Origin: Hyphodiscus hymeniophilus
Taxonomy: Eukaryota; Ascomycota; Leotiomycetes; Helotiales; Hyphodiscaceae
Direction of reading: 5' to 3'
Assembly: GCA_016508695.1 (NCBI GenBank)
Contig: VNKQ01000003.1
Coordinates: 2,108,001-2,172,000, forward strand
DNA length: 64,000 nt
Shown here: positions 43,913-56,538 of the stretch, piece after piece
How the letters are laid out: every line of letters begins with the position of its first letter
How positions within the stretch are numbered: the first letter of the stretch is position 1
Program-made: the position numbers and the translations under genes
The notes under the pieces: model-generated
Databases searched by the model: none
Told to the model about the DNA's origin: nothing
What the model saw: only the letters and a program-made list of their open reading frames with translations

Positions 43913-46900
43913 GGTGTTGCCGTATGCTGCTGGGTCGAAAGGGGTCGAGAGATCGGGCGCAGGTCGGCTGTGTGGTGGGTGAAACAGCGCAACAGGGTCG
44001 GAGGAGGGACGAAGGAGGAGGAAGAGGACAAGTCAAAAGAAGAATCAACGTTTATTAAGTATCGAGGAGGCATCTATACACAGACTGGAAAGCTGGGTCT
44101 AGTGGTGTGGGCGTGAGAAAGAGCGTGGGGCCTGATGGCAAGAAGGTTGTTGTAGCTGGATCCGCGTGAGATTGACGCGAACCTGGAGCTTAATAGCGCT
44201 TGCGATGGTCTATCTGTCCGCATTGTCTCAAGGACAAACGGGCGTTAACAGAAGGAAATGGTCATAAGTAAAATGAGCTCTCTGTCGTGCATATCGGCCT
44301 ATGCAATGCAGATGCAGGAAGATGGATGCTAAAGCTTTCATTGGGCTTGGATCATGCAAGTGAAAGGATGAGGAGGGAGAGAGACTGAAATCGCTTCTGG
44401 TGATTATCGATCACCGTACACATGCTGGGCCTTCCCGCGCCTGCAGCGTCGTCCTGTCGTCCCTCAACAGCCATCTTCCTTTTCGCATGTTTTGCGTTGC
44501 AATTCTGGAAAATGATACAGCTTCAACCGTCGTTAAAGATTGACGAATAGGGGCGTCTATGCCATCGCTATTGGCTGCGGGAGTCTTGCTTCGCTGTCCT
44601 TGCAGAAAGCCTGTTCAGAAGCCTCATTGGCAGAGGGTTGACCGACTACAGCCAGTGAGCGAGCAGCATCGGCCTGCCTTACGGACAAAGCACAATCCAT
44701 CCGTTCATCACACTTCATCGTCCATACGGGCTGGACGTCATTTGTACTGCTTTGCGAACAGAGCCTCAATGGCACATCAGACTTGATGTTGACCATCGTC
44801 GTCGGCGACTTTGACAGAAGGGCTGATTTGATGCACAGCATGGCCGTTAATGCCACTCCGACCTCGACTTCGAGTTTTGAACGACCCCATTCACCCAAAC
44901 AATCTGCGAAAATATAGGACTTTGTGCGACGATTAAAGACGACCAGACATATTTTCTACAAATCCACAGGATATCGAGTTTCCTATATAACGACCACCGA
45001 TTCTTTGTGGGATGGACCCGCGTTAATGCAGAGTGCGTTGGCCTTTTCTCTATGGACGAGTAAATCCAATCCGCCTTATACATTGGTCATCACTGACGTC
45101 GCTGATAGTTTGGAAAATGCTCTAATACTCGAACGTCCTTTCGTCCTTTTGCTGTGGCAGTTCAGTACCCCAGTGTTGTTGCGATGGCAAGGGACGTTGC
45201 GGAGGAGTCTAGCGGTGCGGCAAAGAGTGGCTGGCAAAAGAGGATTGAGCTCACAGAAGGCACCCATGCGTATTCTGTGGGCCGAATATCGTTTCAATTG
45301 CTTTGTTCGTGATTGCTTTGCGCCGAGGATGGAGTGCGAGTTCGCAAAGCCATGAGGTTGTTAAGTGACTCTGCGGCCTCGGTTTGAATCGTGAGACAGC
45401 TGGATTGACTCTTGATCTTTGCAAGACTCAATCCGAAAGTGAAGGTGGAAACCTCTTGGTGCTTCACAGTCAGTCATTATATACACACTCGTGACGTTGC
45501 GAAAGGCAAGAAATAGTCGGTTGAACCATTGGACAATAAGAAATGCTCACTGTCAAACCAGCCAACTGAGATAGGATTGCCGACACACACCTATCACGGT
45601 ACACCAGCTCAGCGCAAATAGGTGTTGATGGACGTACGAAACAACATGAACATGAGCAAGATCGGCACGTATTTGAAGGTACATCAAAGACCTTTGTGCA
45701 CTATTGGGACCCCTTGAGGAGTTCATATCCCAAGAAACATGATGAGTCGGTTGAAGACTCGCCCATACGAATACCCAAGTTCATGGAGAAGTGGGTTAGT
45801 ATCACAGAGCTTCTTCAAATCTGTGAGATGGACGGCCTTTCCATCTCAATCCCACTCCGTCTTAGATTTTGGAAATTACGCAAATGCTCATCGCGGCTGC
45901 CTTCCGAACGAATCTCGTCAGGTTTAGTCGGACAAGTTCTTTCTTGTATCTTACCCTTGACTGTGGGAACTATGGACGATCAAGATAATACGGCACATAG
46001 GGCCTTAACATGCGAATTTTGCATTGGGTCCCGTCTCTTGTTTCGGGTTTTCCCCCAGTCTCCTTGTCAGCCTCCTAAAGGAAAGGGTAGCTGTTGGTCA
46101 CCTATGGCATTCGCACATTCAGAGATTAAGTTGGAATTTCTTCGAGGAGAGGATTTGTCTGCATGCTAGCTTCGTCGTCTTCTAACATCAAGCATATTGT
46201 GTTCTGGAGGGGGACGAGAGGGAATAGAGAGATTTTGGCTGGGTCAGCTCGCTCGGACTTTACCGGCCGATTGATTGCACTAGTCATCGAGGCTCCTCTT
46301 GTATCATCGTAGAAAAGAAATCAAAACATTCAACAGACATTGGTGGCAGCAACGACAGCAAGACGCAAACCTGAGTAGTGATATGTGAGCGCATTTGCTA
46401 GCAATTGAAGGAGCTTCGGAGTTGGACCAGAATGAGCCCTAGGTGACATTGGGCGTCTGCATACATTTTCTATTCTATCATTACGTCTGCGGACAACCGA
46501 CTCTTTCAAGTTTATATTCTTCTTTTCACTCTCCTTCGAAGTCATTCACTGTGGACAAGAATTCATGACGCCTCTGCACACGCTTGCCTCCGCAACGTCC
46601 TCTCGCTTTCGACAACGACTCTCTTCCAACGTCCTCGATCCGCATCCCTGGGAGAATTGCTGTCAGCCAAGCGCAAGGGCTCCTTTACCTTTGAGTGTTG
46701 CTTCAGCCACCTGCCGTCTTCCCAAAGGACTGCAATCTTGCACACTCTCACTTTGGCGCCAATAGCGTTGTGTGGAGGAGGAACGGTTGTTGCTGGTGGT
46801 GCCGCCCGCGCAAAGAATCAAGTCAAGTCTCAATTTCGGCTTTCACCTCCAAAAACAACGACACACTACTGCGCACGAGCGACGACCCTACAACGTCTTT

Positions 46901-46918
46901 GCGACCGCAGACATAACA
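43913..46918. other. Long intergenic region between divergent genes
   Basis: About 3 kb between the AT-hook gene and SET2. Open frames (44557-44898 antisense, 44924-45355, 45696-46169) start at non-ATG codons and have no recognisable motifs. The last 350 bp probably form the SET2 leader, with an ATG-initiated uORF of 66 codons at 46565-46765. Confidence 0.6.
46565..46765 (+). promoter_or_regulatory. Possible uORF in SET2 leader
   Basis: An ATG-started 66-codon frame (starting MTPLHTLASATSS) ends 153 bp before the SET2 start codon. If the transcript starts upstream of it, it would lower SET2 translation. No transcript data are available here and a leader intron could remove it. Confidence 0.3.
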
Positions 46919-49900
46919 ATGGCGGACGATACTCGGCATATGAAGCCAGAGGGCGTGGATGTGGCTCTTGAAGAGATGAAGCTGGAAGGAGATTCACCAG
47001 ACGGGCAGGATACAATTGTAGTCAACGGGGCATACGAACAAGCACCTACACCAGGAAGCTACCAACGATCTCCATCTATAACTCCAGGGCCACTCAAATC
47101 TACATCTCAATCGCCCATCAAGAAACAAAGTGCTACCCAGACCCCAAAATCCGAGTACGATGAGGTGGTTCTCGACGGAGATATTACAGTCACTGTTGAG
47201 CCTGGAAAAGGGCCAAAATTGTCGCGGAAATCGTCACAAAAAGTAATCTCTCGCCCAGCACCACTCTTTGACCATCTAGCAGACGCTACAGACGAAGCTG
47301 TTTCATTGTTCCAGCCTATCAAGGATTGTATCTACGGCTCCAAGTACATGGGCTACTCTGAACACGATGCTCTGGACTGTGACTGCTCAGAAGAGTGGCG
47401 TAAGTAACTCCAGCGTTCCAAGATTGCGACACACTGACAGCCGCTGCAGGCGATGGCAAGAATCATGCATGTGGAGAAGATTCGGATTGCATCAACCGTG
47501 CGACTAAAATGGAATGCGTAGACGGAGATTGCAATTGCGGTCTCGAATGCGAGAATCAGCGATTCCAGCGCAGACAGTATGCCAACGTATCTGTCATCCG
47601 GACCGAAAAAAAGGGTTATGGCCTCCGAGTGAATACTGATCTGCAGCCTGGCGATTTCATTTTCGAGTACATTGGCGAGGTTATAAACGAGCCCACATTT
47701 AGACGGCGGACCATCCAATATGACGAGGAAGGCATCAAACATTTCTATTTCATGTCCCTTACCAAAAACGAGTTTGTGGATGCGACGAAGAAGGGAAACC
47801 TCGGTCGATTCTGTAACCACTCCTGCAATCCAAATTGTTACGTGGACAAATGGGTGGTCGGGGAGAAGCTGCGCATGGGCATTTTTGCCGAGCGACACAT
47901 CAAATCCGGCGAGGAGCTGGTTTTCAACTACAATGTCGACCGTTATGGCGCTGATCCCCAACCCTGTTACTGTGCTGAACCAAACTGCACAGGCTTTATA
48001 GGAGGCAAGACTCAGACTGAGCGTGCGACGAAATTATCTCATGCAACCATCGAAGCTCTTGGCATTGACGATGGAGATGGCTGGGACACGGCTGTCGCTA
48101 AGAAACCTCGGAAAAAGAAGACGGGAGAGGACGATGAGGAGTATGTTAACAACGTTCAACCAAAGGGTCTTGATGAAGATGGAGTCCGCAAGGTCATGGC
48201 GACTCTTATGCAATGCAAAGAAAAATGGATTGCTGTCAAACTTCTCAGCCGTATCCAACGGTGCGACGACGACAAAGTCCGCAATCGAGTAGTACAAATG
48301 CACGGGTACCAGATTCTTCGAACTACCCTAACCACTTGGAAAGAGGACAATAACGTCGTCCTTCAAATACTCGATATTCTCTACAAATTCCCACGCCTCA
48401 CTCGTAATAAAATTGTGGACTCAAAGATCGAAGCAACGATCAAGACTTTCATCACCTCAGAGCACGAAGATGTCTCATTTGAAGCAAATAGACTGCTGGA
48501 GGAATGGGGCAAGCTGGAGGTGGCCTACAGGATCCCACGGAAGAAGTTTGACCCTAACGCAGCGCCTGTTTTTGAACGAAGAAGCACAGAGCCAACCCAG
48601 CCGATCAAAGAGGCAGCTCCCCTTGCGATCGTTGCTCCCACTGGTCCTCGCAGTGCAATGTCTCAACGTGCAACAAATTTCGTTTCTTCAAGGCCTATTC
48701 CGCGCCGAAATTTCAATACCTTGCCCACTGGATGGTTTGTGGCTACAGATGCCGCAGGAAACTCATATTATTACAGCAAAAGTGGCCAAACTACGTGGCA
48801 AAGACCCTATCTCCCTGCACCGGAACCACCGCCACCTCCTAAAATGCCACCGAAGAGTGTCCAAAGTGCGAAAGCCCTACAGGATATTATTGACAGCATC
48901 ACCAAGCCCGATCCATCCTCTCAGACGCCCTCCCGATCTGCTCCGCAAACATCTACTTCGACCCCTTCGAAAGAGAAGAAGAAGCCTACCGAAAAGTGGC
49001 GTGCTCTGTCTCAGGAGAAGCAGATGAAGTTGTATGAGAACACTGCAAGTTTACTATCCCTACGTAGTCTTCACTACTGACCTAACTCAGCTCTTCCCAC
49101 ATATCAAAGACGTAATGCAAAAGTTCACGCAAAAACTCCCCAAAGACGATCTCAAGAAATTCGCCAAAGAAGTCGGCAAGAAACTCGTTGCATCGGACTT
49201 CAAGAACAACCGTGTCGAAGATCCAAGCAAGATTTCTGATAAACAGGAGAAGAAAGTCAAGAAATATGTGAGAGAGTATTTCGAGAAGGCCGTGGAAAAG
49301 AAGAAAGCGATCGATAATCGGAAGAAGGAGAAAATGGCTGTTAGTTTGACGTCTAATATGAAGAGTGCTAGCATGAATGGCAATGGAGTGGAGAAGATAG
49401 ATGGATCTAATGGTGTGAAGGATGAGCCGAGCCCAGAAGTTGAGTTGCCGAAGGAAATAAGCGATGCTGATATGTCGGACAATGAGGACGAAGACCCTAT
49501 TACCGAGACGCCTTCGTTTACTGAGTCTTCTGAACTGAAGCGTAAGCGCGAGGGGAGCGAATTTGGCACTCCAAGTGACGACACAGACTCCAAGCGACTC
49601 AAATCAGAGGATGATAGTAATGCTGACGTCTCGCCACCACCGCCACCACCTCCTCCCCCGGCTGACGGCATGCCGTTTGGCATGTCTATGGATGGCAGTA
49701 ATGACAGCCATGATGGACACATGCATGTGGATGAAGTCAGAGAGGAGACAGAAGAGGAAAAAGAGCTCCGGAAGCAAGAAGAAGATCTGATGCGTGAAAA
49801 CGAAGAGGCGATGATGATGGAAATGGACGGCACTCTAAAAGTAGAGGAGAAGCTCCACTCTCACAATGGTGTCGACGAGATGCACTCCAATGGCTTGCCA

Positions 49901-49927
49901 AATCGAGAGGGTTTGCTCAGTCACTAG
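46919..49927 (+). CDS. set2: Histone H3K36 methyltransferase Set2
   Basis: Three exons: 46919-47399, 47450-49044 and 49091-49927. Intron 1 is 50 nt GT-AG. Intron 2 is 46 nt with a GC donor (GCAAGT...CTCAG). The product is 970 aa. Domain order: AWS from residue 154 (CDCSEEWR, ACGEDSDCINRATKMEC), SET about 204-325 (GYGLRVNTDLQPGDFIFEYI, NHSCNPNC at 283-290, EELVFNY), post-SET (CYCAEPNCTGFIGG) 333-346, a TFIIS/LEDGF-like helical region about 400-525, WW about 585-613 (PTGWFVATDAAGNSYYYS), and SRI about 690-775 (ENTLFPHIKDVMQKFTQKLP). A Pro9 run and an acidic Met-rich tail follow. Known role: co-transcriptional H3K36 methylation, with SRI binding phosphorylated RNA polymerase II. All catalytic motifs are intact. 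Confidence 0.97.
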
Positions 49928-50296
49928 GGGACTTTATACGTTCGTGGGTGGATGCTAGTTAGTAGGCAAGGAGTGCCGTGTACTTTGTAAAATAAGCATC
50001 GGCGTAACAGGTTGGGGGAAGGGCATTCTATTCTTGCATTTATCACAAGCTGTGAGGGGAGCATTGGGGATCATGCATCTCGCTGAGTTTTCGGCGATAT
50101 ATAGCAGCATTGTTGTTAGGGGTGGCCCCATTTGGGACTAGAATTAGCGGAGGATTGATACTGAGAATGGAAGAAGTCGTCTGCATGCACTTCCAAATCT
50201 CCATGTTTCAATGCTTTAAGTGTCACCGCTTATGCTGTAAAATCCTATGACCCCATCCGTTCAAAGTCATTGCTTTTACTTCCTAGTCGCCAGTCA
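49928..50296. other. Convergent intergenic region
   Basis: 3' flank shared by SET2 and the GABA transaminase gene. Nothing coding seen. Confidence 0.7.
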
Positions 50297-51870
50297 TCAC
50301 GACTTCAAGATTTTCTCCATAGCTTCCAACAATATATCCGCATGATGCTGCTGGAAAATCAACATAGGCCTTAACCTCACAGCCCTCTCACCAGAACCAC
50401 CAATATTAACACCAACTCCCTTCGCCTTCTTCACGAATTCATCTCGTCTCGGACTATCAAATGCAATGAACGTTCCCTGTCCCTTGCCTCTCAGATTCAG
50501 AATCTCGCCAGGAAACCGCTTCGCAAGTCCCTCTAACCCCTCGAATAGATAACCACCCACCCTCGCCGTGTTGGCCACGAGATCCAGACGCTCTATCTCG
50601 TCGATGATGGCGCGGAATAGGATGGCGCGGGCGGGATCACCCATCCAAGTGTTGAACTGTCTGAACGGCTTGTTGGGGCGTAGCTCGGGGTTTCCGAAAT
50701 AGAACCCAGCCGTCTGCGCTTTCTTTGAGAAGGTCACCATGTCGGGCGGCGTCTCGAGATCCCAATGATCGTGGGCCCAGAACTTACCGGTTGCTCCAAC
50801 GCCAGTCTGCACTTCGTCGACGATCAGGAGGACGTTGTGCTTTTTGGTGAGCTTCCGCAGGCCGCGGAAAAAGGAGGGTGACGCATGGTTGTCGCCGCCT
50901 TCGGATTGGATGGGTTCGACGACCACTGCGCAAGGTGGGAGAGGGTGTGTTGTGATTAAACGCTCGACGTCTGCTAGCGCTTCTTCCTCCGCGATATGAT
51001 TCTCTTCGGCGTGGTCTTCGAGGGGGTACTTGAGGAGGGGAAATGTAGCTTGTGGCCAATCGAAAGCGGGTATATCTAACTTATGGATCGCCTTGCTTCT
51101 GGTTGTGCTCAAACTACCAAACAATCTGCCATGGAACCCAGTCTTAAAACTTAAGATCGAGAGTTGCGGCGCTCCAGGTGCTTGGTTGATCATACTGGAG
51201 GATATCTCGTCTGCGGTAAAATCAACGTCTGGTCCTCCGCGATCTTGTTGGCGGCGCCACATGAAAGCTGCCTTGTAGGCTGTCTCGTTGGCATCAGACC
51301 CTGCCATGGCGGTGAAGACTTGGTCGAGTCCTTTGGGTGCTACGCGTAGGATGCCGGACTCGAGGATGGAAGCCCAATCCTCGGAGGGAAAGCTTCCTAA
51401 GGCGGGGCGGTTTATCATGGCAGATATCATTTGTTCGGAGGAGGCGGCGGCGTGGAGAGAGGGGTTGCTGTAGCCTACGGGGATGGAGGCAATTTGTGCA
51501 TATCTGTGTTGATTATGATCAGCTTCGAAGTCTCTGGTGAAGCAATGGTAAAGAGGGGAAAGCCATACACATCCAACAAGACGTTTCCATCTGGATCCGC
51601 AATGTAGTTACCATAACTCTTTTGGTAGTTCGCAATCATATTAAAGCTCCTGGTATCAAACACCTTATCTAGCCTCTCGATTGCTTTCTTGCTCTGTGGG
51701 CCAGGAATGGCGGTTTGGACGATTGGTCCTGTGGGCTCATTAGGGAAGAATGGTTGCTCACCAGAGCGTTGGGTTTGCTTGACCGCTGCAGCTGCAACAT
51801 ATGATCGTTGTTGAAGGTGGGTTCGAGGTGCGAGATGACGCAGTCGCGCTACTGCTCGGAGGGAGGCCAT
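50297..51870 (-). CDS. UGA1: 4-aminobutyrate (GABA) aminotransferase
   Basis: Two exons, 51870-51569 and 51503-50297, with a 65-nt intron. The product is 502 aa, the usual length. The N-terminus (MASLRAVARLRHLAPRTHLQ) is Arg-rich and suits a mitochondrial presequence. Class III aminotransferase features: GSDANETAYKAAFMWRR, FKTGFHGRLFGSLSTTRSK, VVVEPIQSEGGD, LLIVDEVQTGVGATGKFWAH, and the PLP lysine in MVTFSKKAQTAGF (about residue 361). FNTWMGDPARAILF and the RLRPMLIF end match GABA transaminases rather than ornithine transaminases. Reaction: GABA plus 2-oxoglutarate to succinate semialdehyde plus glutamate, in the GABA shunt. Confidence 0.95.
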
Positions 51871-52315
51871 GTTGAGGGGTATTAATTATTGAGGATGAGG
51901 AGAGGATGTTTGACTGTTTATATTCCTTGTGGTCCGAGTCGCGGAAGTGGGGTTACTGTAGTACGGGCTACACGGCCAGTACGCAGAGTGAAATGGTCCG
52001 GAGGTAATCCCAGATCACGATTGGTGGATAGCACCGAGTCTACGTGAATGAAGTGAAGGTATGTGCTTGACCCAAGTAAGCCTTTCTCCCAAATATCTTT
52101 CGCTCTTTGTTGAAGCGCTCCTCTGCGCCATTGGCGCCCCTTCCCCGCAAAACAAGCTCCTGGGCTACTAAGCCCCTTTAGTAAGGTCTAAGCGAGGGGA
52201 ATTGGGTGGTGAAAGTCTCCCCAATTAGATCGCATGCTGTCAATGGGTTTGCTTGTGGACTGAGTTCATCATCTAACGCTCGAATATCTCAACGTTGTGC
52301 TTTTATTCTTAAATC
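51871..52315. other. Intergenic region
   Basis: Upstream of the GABA transaminase gene and downstream of the beta-galactosidase gene. Nothing coding seen. Confidence 0.7.
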
Positions 52316-55300
52316 TCATGCATACTGCAAACGACTCTCCTCCCATACAGGCTGCAAATAGCTCCAGTCCTGATTAAACGTGAAATCCGTCTGGTAAGCC
52401 CCATAGCTGAACAACTCAAGCGTGTCCAGAGCTGCTCCCGGGTCCGTCATAGCCCAGAGACTTAATGCGATGGTATTCAGACCCCTATTGTTGATCACCC
52501 CAGGAGGAATGGGAAATCTGGTCTGAGGTCCAATATGAGGTTCGAACTTTCCATACTGATATCCGTTGATCCAAATCATTATCCTTGCAACTGTCCCTGC
52601 TGGAGCACCTAGTTCAATGCCAAGTGGAACGTCAAGATCCGAGTCTATGTTGAGATGGAATGTACTGATGTAGAACTCAATCCCCGATGACTTCAGTCCC
52701 TCGAGTGGAGTCGATTCTGAGAATTGAGGTGATTGAGGGTCAAACGAGGGAAGAGGCCATCCCAATCGCTCCCCATATAGTCCGCCTTCATTCATAGGAC
52801 CACGAACTGGGTCGATATTTGCTGAACCTCCCGCATTGCCGTTGATTTTCCATAGTTTGAACCCTGTCTTGGTAGGCGAGGACGAGTTTGCGGACAGAAG
52901 AGTGGCACCTAGAATGCCTCTGGGATTCTCGACACTGTGGTTTTAACGTCAGCGATGCTCAGAAAATCTGCATGAGGCTGAGAAGTGGGAATGCTGTATA
53001 CCCCTTAGAAGTAGACGTCTCATCATGACCGTGATAATCCACAACCACCGTTATGAGATTGTTGGCAGGCTTTAAAGACTTCGTTGGGAGAGGCAGGATC
53101 GCATTCGTAGTCGTTAACGAAGCATTTCCTATATTACCTCCAATTAAAACACCATTCAACCATGCATTCCATCCAAATGCCAGGCCTCCAGAACAAGTGA
53201 TGTTGACAGCAGTAACATTTGCGCCATCAAAGTATCCTCGATAGATTTTAGCCCCCGTGTAGTATCCATAATCACTTGAGAATAAAACCGGGAGGGAAAG
53301 AGGGGTGATTGGACTCAAAGTGGTGGTTTTATTGCACACCGTCCACTTCGAGTCATCGTAGGACGGGACTTTCTCAGGCAATGAGTCTGCCGAACGCCAA
53401 TTTGTCAGTGGCGGAAGCGATATTGCGCGGCCTTCAGTTCCTGGGATCTGAGCTGTGACCGAGCCATATGGAGTCTTGACTGCACTAAGACGCAGCCCAT
53501 TCCAATCAATCGTCTGAATGTCCGAGTTTCCGGTGTAGACCTCAATCGTAGTAGCATTATCATTATCTCCAGAAACATGCACAACTCCGTGTGAAACAGA
53601 TGCACTCCGAACAAGGTAAGGACCAAGGACGAAGATTTGCTCGTTCGGCTTCACGTCTGGATTGGTCGTAGTCGGGGGTGCCCAGAATTTCCAAGCAGTA
53701 GGCTGATCAAGGAGGTAAACCACAAGTCCGTTCATCATGACGACAGTCATGCCTGCACCTTGAGTATAGGTCAAGGTGATCACATCCCCTGAAAGATTCG
53801 ATGAAACTTTGGACTTGCCTAAGACAGTGTGGCCACCTGGGCTTGGAATATGCTTCAATGCGAAGTGGCTCGTTTGGCCTTCTTCGGCGTAAAGAACAAG
53901 CACATCCACATCGAATACACCGTAAGTAAGAACATCCGCAGAAGAGTACAGTAGAGTATTACCGCCAAAGTTGTAGTCGGTAACAAGGATTTTGCTTTGG
54001 CGGCCATTGAGGTTGATATCTGTAACGTTTACGATACCAGCGGATGTATTGAGATTCGCAGAAAAATCAACAGATGCTGTTGAGCTTGATATGGACTGCT
54101 GTACAATGTAGAAACCAGCATTCGTGTCCGGATTCCGGATCTCCCAGGTCCAGATAGCGGCCGAGTCTACGGCGTATCCAGTCCCGTTGCCAACCATATA
54201 GGTCTTTAAGAGATCTTTAGATACCCGTACAAATAAGCCAATAAGTTTTGTTTGGTACATTTTATCCCATATTTGCCGGGTTTCCCTCAGAGGGGCGGAA
54301 TAGTCGTACGAGGTATATACCACGGGCGCAGCAGCTATTGTACGTTAGATCAAAGGTGTCAAGGTAAGCGGTTGACAAATGACTACGCACAGTGGCCCCA
54401 ATTTGTTCCACCCCAAGCCATGTACAAACTTTGGAGGGTAGTCCTCTGCCCAATATTGTTCTTATAGTATACATCGGCAAATGCTGGTTCGTGTTCTGCT
54501 TGGCAGTCATCGTAGAAACTGCCTCCCCAAGGGGTGAAGTAGCCGCCTTCGAACTCAGGCAAGTAGTTCGGCTGTGTATACGAATAATTCGCAAACCATT
54601 GGTAGTAGTTTCGGACTACAGTAAAACCTGAATTGACGTTGGTGCAGGAGAATCCTCCGGGATAGCTGTCTAGGCCATACATATTTACGGCACCGCCAAC
54701 ATCCTCGTAGTCCGTACTCCAGGAGAAATCTCGTTCGCCTTTCTCATTAGAAGTGAAAGGAACAGTAATGCCAGCAGCACGAAATGCTGCCTCGATCTGC
54801 TCCATGTAGACAACGAGAGTATTGGTGGGTGAATGTGTTGTCTCTTGGAGCTCGTTTTCGATTTGGTTCAGAATGACAGGCTACGAACACGTCAGCCAGG
54901 TCTTGAGAAACAATACACGGAGCTGCAAGAGTCACCCCTCCTTTCGTAATTTCATTCGCTGCCAGGAGCTGCCCAATATTTGTAATCCACGGTTCCCAAC
55001 TATTGTGGTATGTGGCGTCAGCTGTTCTAAGAGATCCCATACTTCCATCGGAGCCCCAGAGGGCAAATCCGCCACCATTAGTCTCTGCATTGCAGTACGG
55101 CCCCGCACGCGCGATGATCCAGATACCAGCTTCTTTTGCGTAATCGAAAAGCCTCTGAACGTTCTTCCCGGAGGTTTCGAAATCGTAGACTCCCTTGGCT
55201 GCAGAGTGGTATGACCAGAAGAAGTAAACACTAGTACTTTAAGATTGAGAAGTCCCTGATAGATAAGAGGCCTACCTGATTGCATTGAAGCCGTTGGCGC

Positions 55301-55548
55301 GAAATTTCTGGAAGATATCCAACCACATCTCTGGCACTGGCATCCGCTGGTAATGGAACTCGCCAGAACTGGGCAGAAATCAGTAAAGTCCCATGAACTG
55401 ACACGGCACCATACTAGATGAAGACTCTACTGCCGTTGATGGTCACGCTATATGGATCCCAGATAACCAAGTCAGTCAAGTTGTCGCTTGTGGCATTGGC
55501 GCTCCACAGCACCGCAAAGAACCCCGCGAACAGATGTAGCAGGCGCAT
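52316..55548 (-). CDS. Secreted GH35 beta-galactosidase
   Basis: Six exons: 55548-55415, 55368-55276, 55230-54936, 54880-54391, 54334-53002 and 52934-52316. Introns are 46, 45, 55, 56 and 67 nt. The product is 987 aa, as in the fungal LacA family. The signal peptide is MRLLHLFAGFFAVLWSANA. GH35 motifs: SGEFHYQRMPVPEMWLDIFQ, ARAGPYCNAETNGGGFALWG (acid/base Glu about 125), QIENELQE, YLPEFEGGYFTPWGG (nucleophile Glu about 283) and YMAWGGTNWGHS. The remaining 600 residues are the beta-sandwich and jelly-roll domains seen in large fungal enzymes, with many N-x-S/T sites. Known role: release of terminal beta-D-galactose from wall polysaccharides or lactose, extracellularly. Homologues vary in activity, so the substrate is not certain. 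Confidence 0.94.
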
Positions 55549-56538
55549 GTTGAAGTGCAAATATGAGAGAAGGACCTGTTCGTTGGCACTATCCCGCGAA
55601 CGAAAAACATCTTCATTTGTATTACAGACTTTTCTCCCTGCACTCGCAAGAACTGCATTTTCGTGCGACTAATTCCATCCATCCCATTTCTGAAGCTTCT
55701 CACCCCGCAAAAGGTACGACGGGCATGCGATGATTAATTCCAGCAATCAGAACATCCTACAACTTCATCCTCAAGGGATGGACCACTTGCGCACCCTTAT
55801 CGGAAAAACTGCATGGTTCTGGCTATTTGAAAGAGGTCATAGATCTTCAGGACGAAAGGGCGGATGCCCTTGACCCCAAACTTCAGGATCAATTGTCGGC
55901 TCTGTTCGGGCTATCTGATGCCGACGCCTTCTCGAACTTCAACATTTGCTGGACTCTAACCGCACAAATCCTGTGGTAGAGAGGTGGTTAATGCTATGCC
56001 ACGATGAGTATCTGGAGACGGAAGTTTCAGTGGAAGACTCGAAGCTGAAATCTTCAGAAGAGAGACGCGCAGTACGTGTTGTACAAGGTCAAGTACTGCA
56101 GGACCAAAAATCTTTGGGGGGGAGTAGCTACCTACCTACCTTATTATTAAATGGGTCCTACCTTCGGTATGGCTAGTAGGCTAGCACCAAAAAGGAGCTT
56201 GCGTCACGTGCTCAATCCTTGAATTGTCAAGCCTAAGGCCCGAGATCCCAGATCTCAAATTCAATTGGCCATGCCAGCTTATAATTGCTGCATCTTGAAC
56301 CTCTTTATTTCCTCATTAGGAAGTCCCGCTCATAGGGTTCATTCCAACCCAAGACGCGCCTCTTGGAGCAAAATGAAGTTGATGCCAAGACTGCTGATAG
56401 CCGCCACCCCGCAGCGGAATCGCAAGGATTAATGCACACAGCTGTAAAATCCGGGGACAAAGAGAGGATGTGGACACCCGAAGGCAATGCACATTTAATA
56501 CGCAAATCATCAATGACTACGGAGTGCCTGGTCCTACA
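55549..56538. other. Divergent intergenic region with frameshifted coding-like stretch
   Basis: About 1 kb between the beta-galactosidase and the PF11951 regulator. It holds the coding-like relic at 55734-56176. The remainder shows no gene. The regulator's true N-terminus could lie in the last few hundred bases. Confidence 0.55.
55734..56176 (+). pseudogene. Coding-like fragment in two frames, unrecognised
   Basis: One frame (55734-55979) reads like protein: YNFILKGWTTCAPLSEKL, YLKEVIDLQDERADALDP, KLQDQLSALFGLSDADA. From about 55922 the neighbouring frame takes over with RRLLELQHLLDSNRTNPVVE and RWLMLCHDEYLETEVSVED, running to 56176. The hand-over is at one spot with no splice sites between, as expected after a 1- or 2-base indel. 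Neither part has a convincing start, and I do not recognise the family. Probably a gene remnant, or a sequencing error in a real small gene. Confidence 0.3.

Noticed and set aside
45696..46169. 157-codon frame between the AT-hook gene and SET2
   Set aside because: Opens at GTG, no canonical start, no motif; likely chance.
49087..49833. 248-codon antisense frame across the SET2 3' exon
   Set aside because: Ser/Phe-rich shadow of an acidic, Lys-rich coding exon; the sense strand has clear SRI domain sequence.
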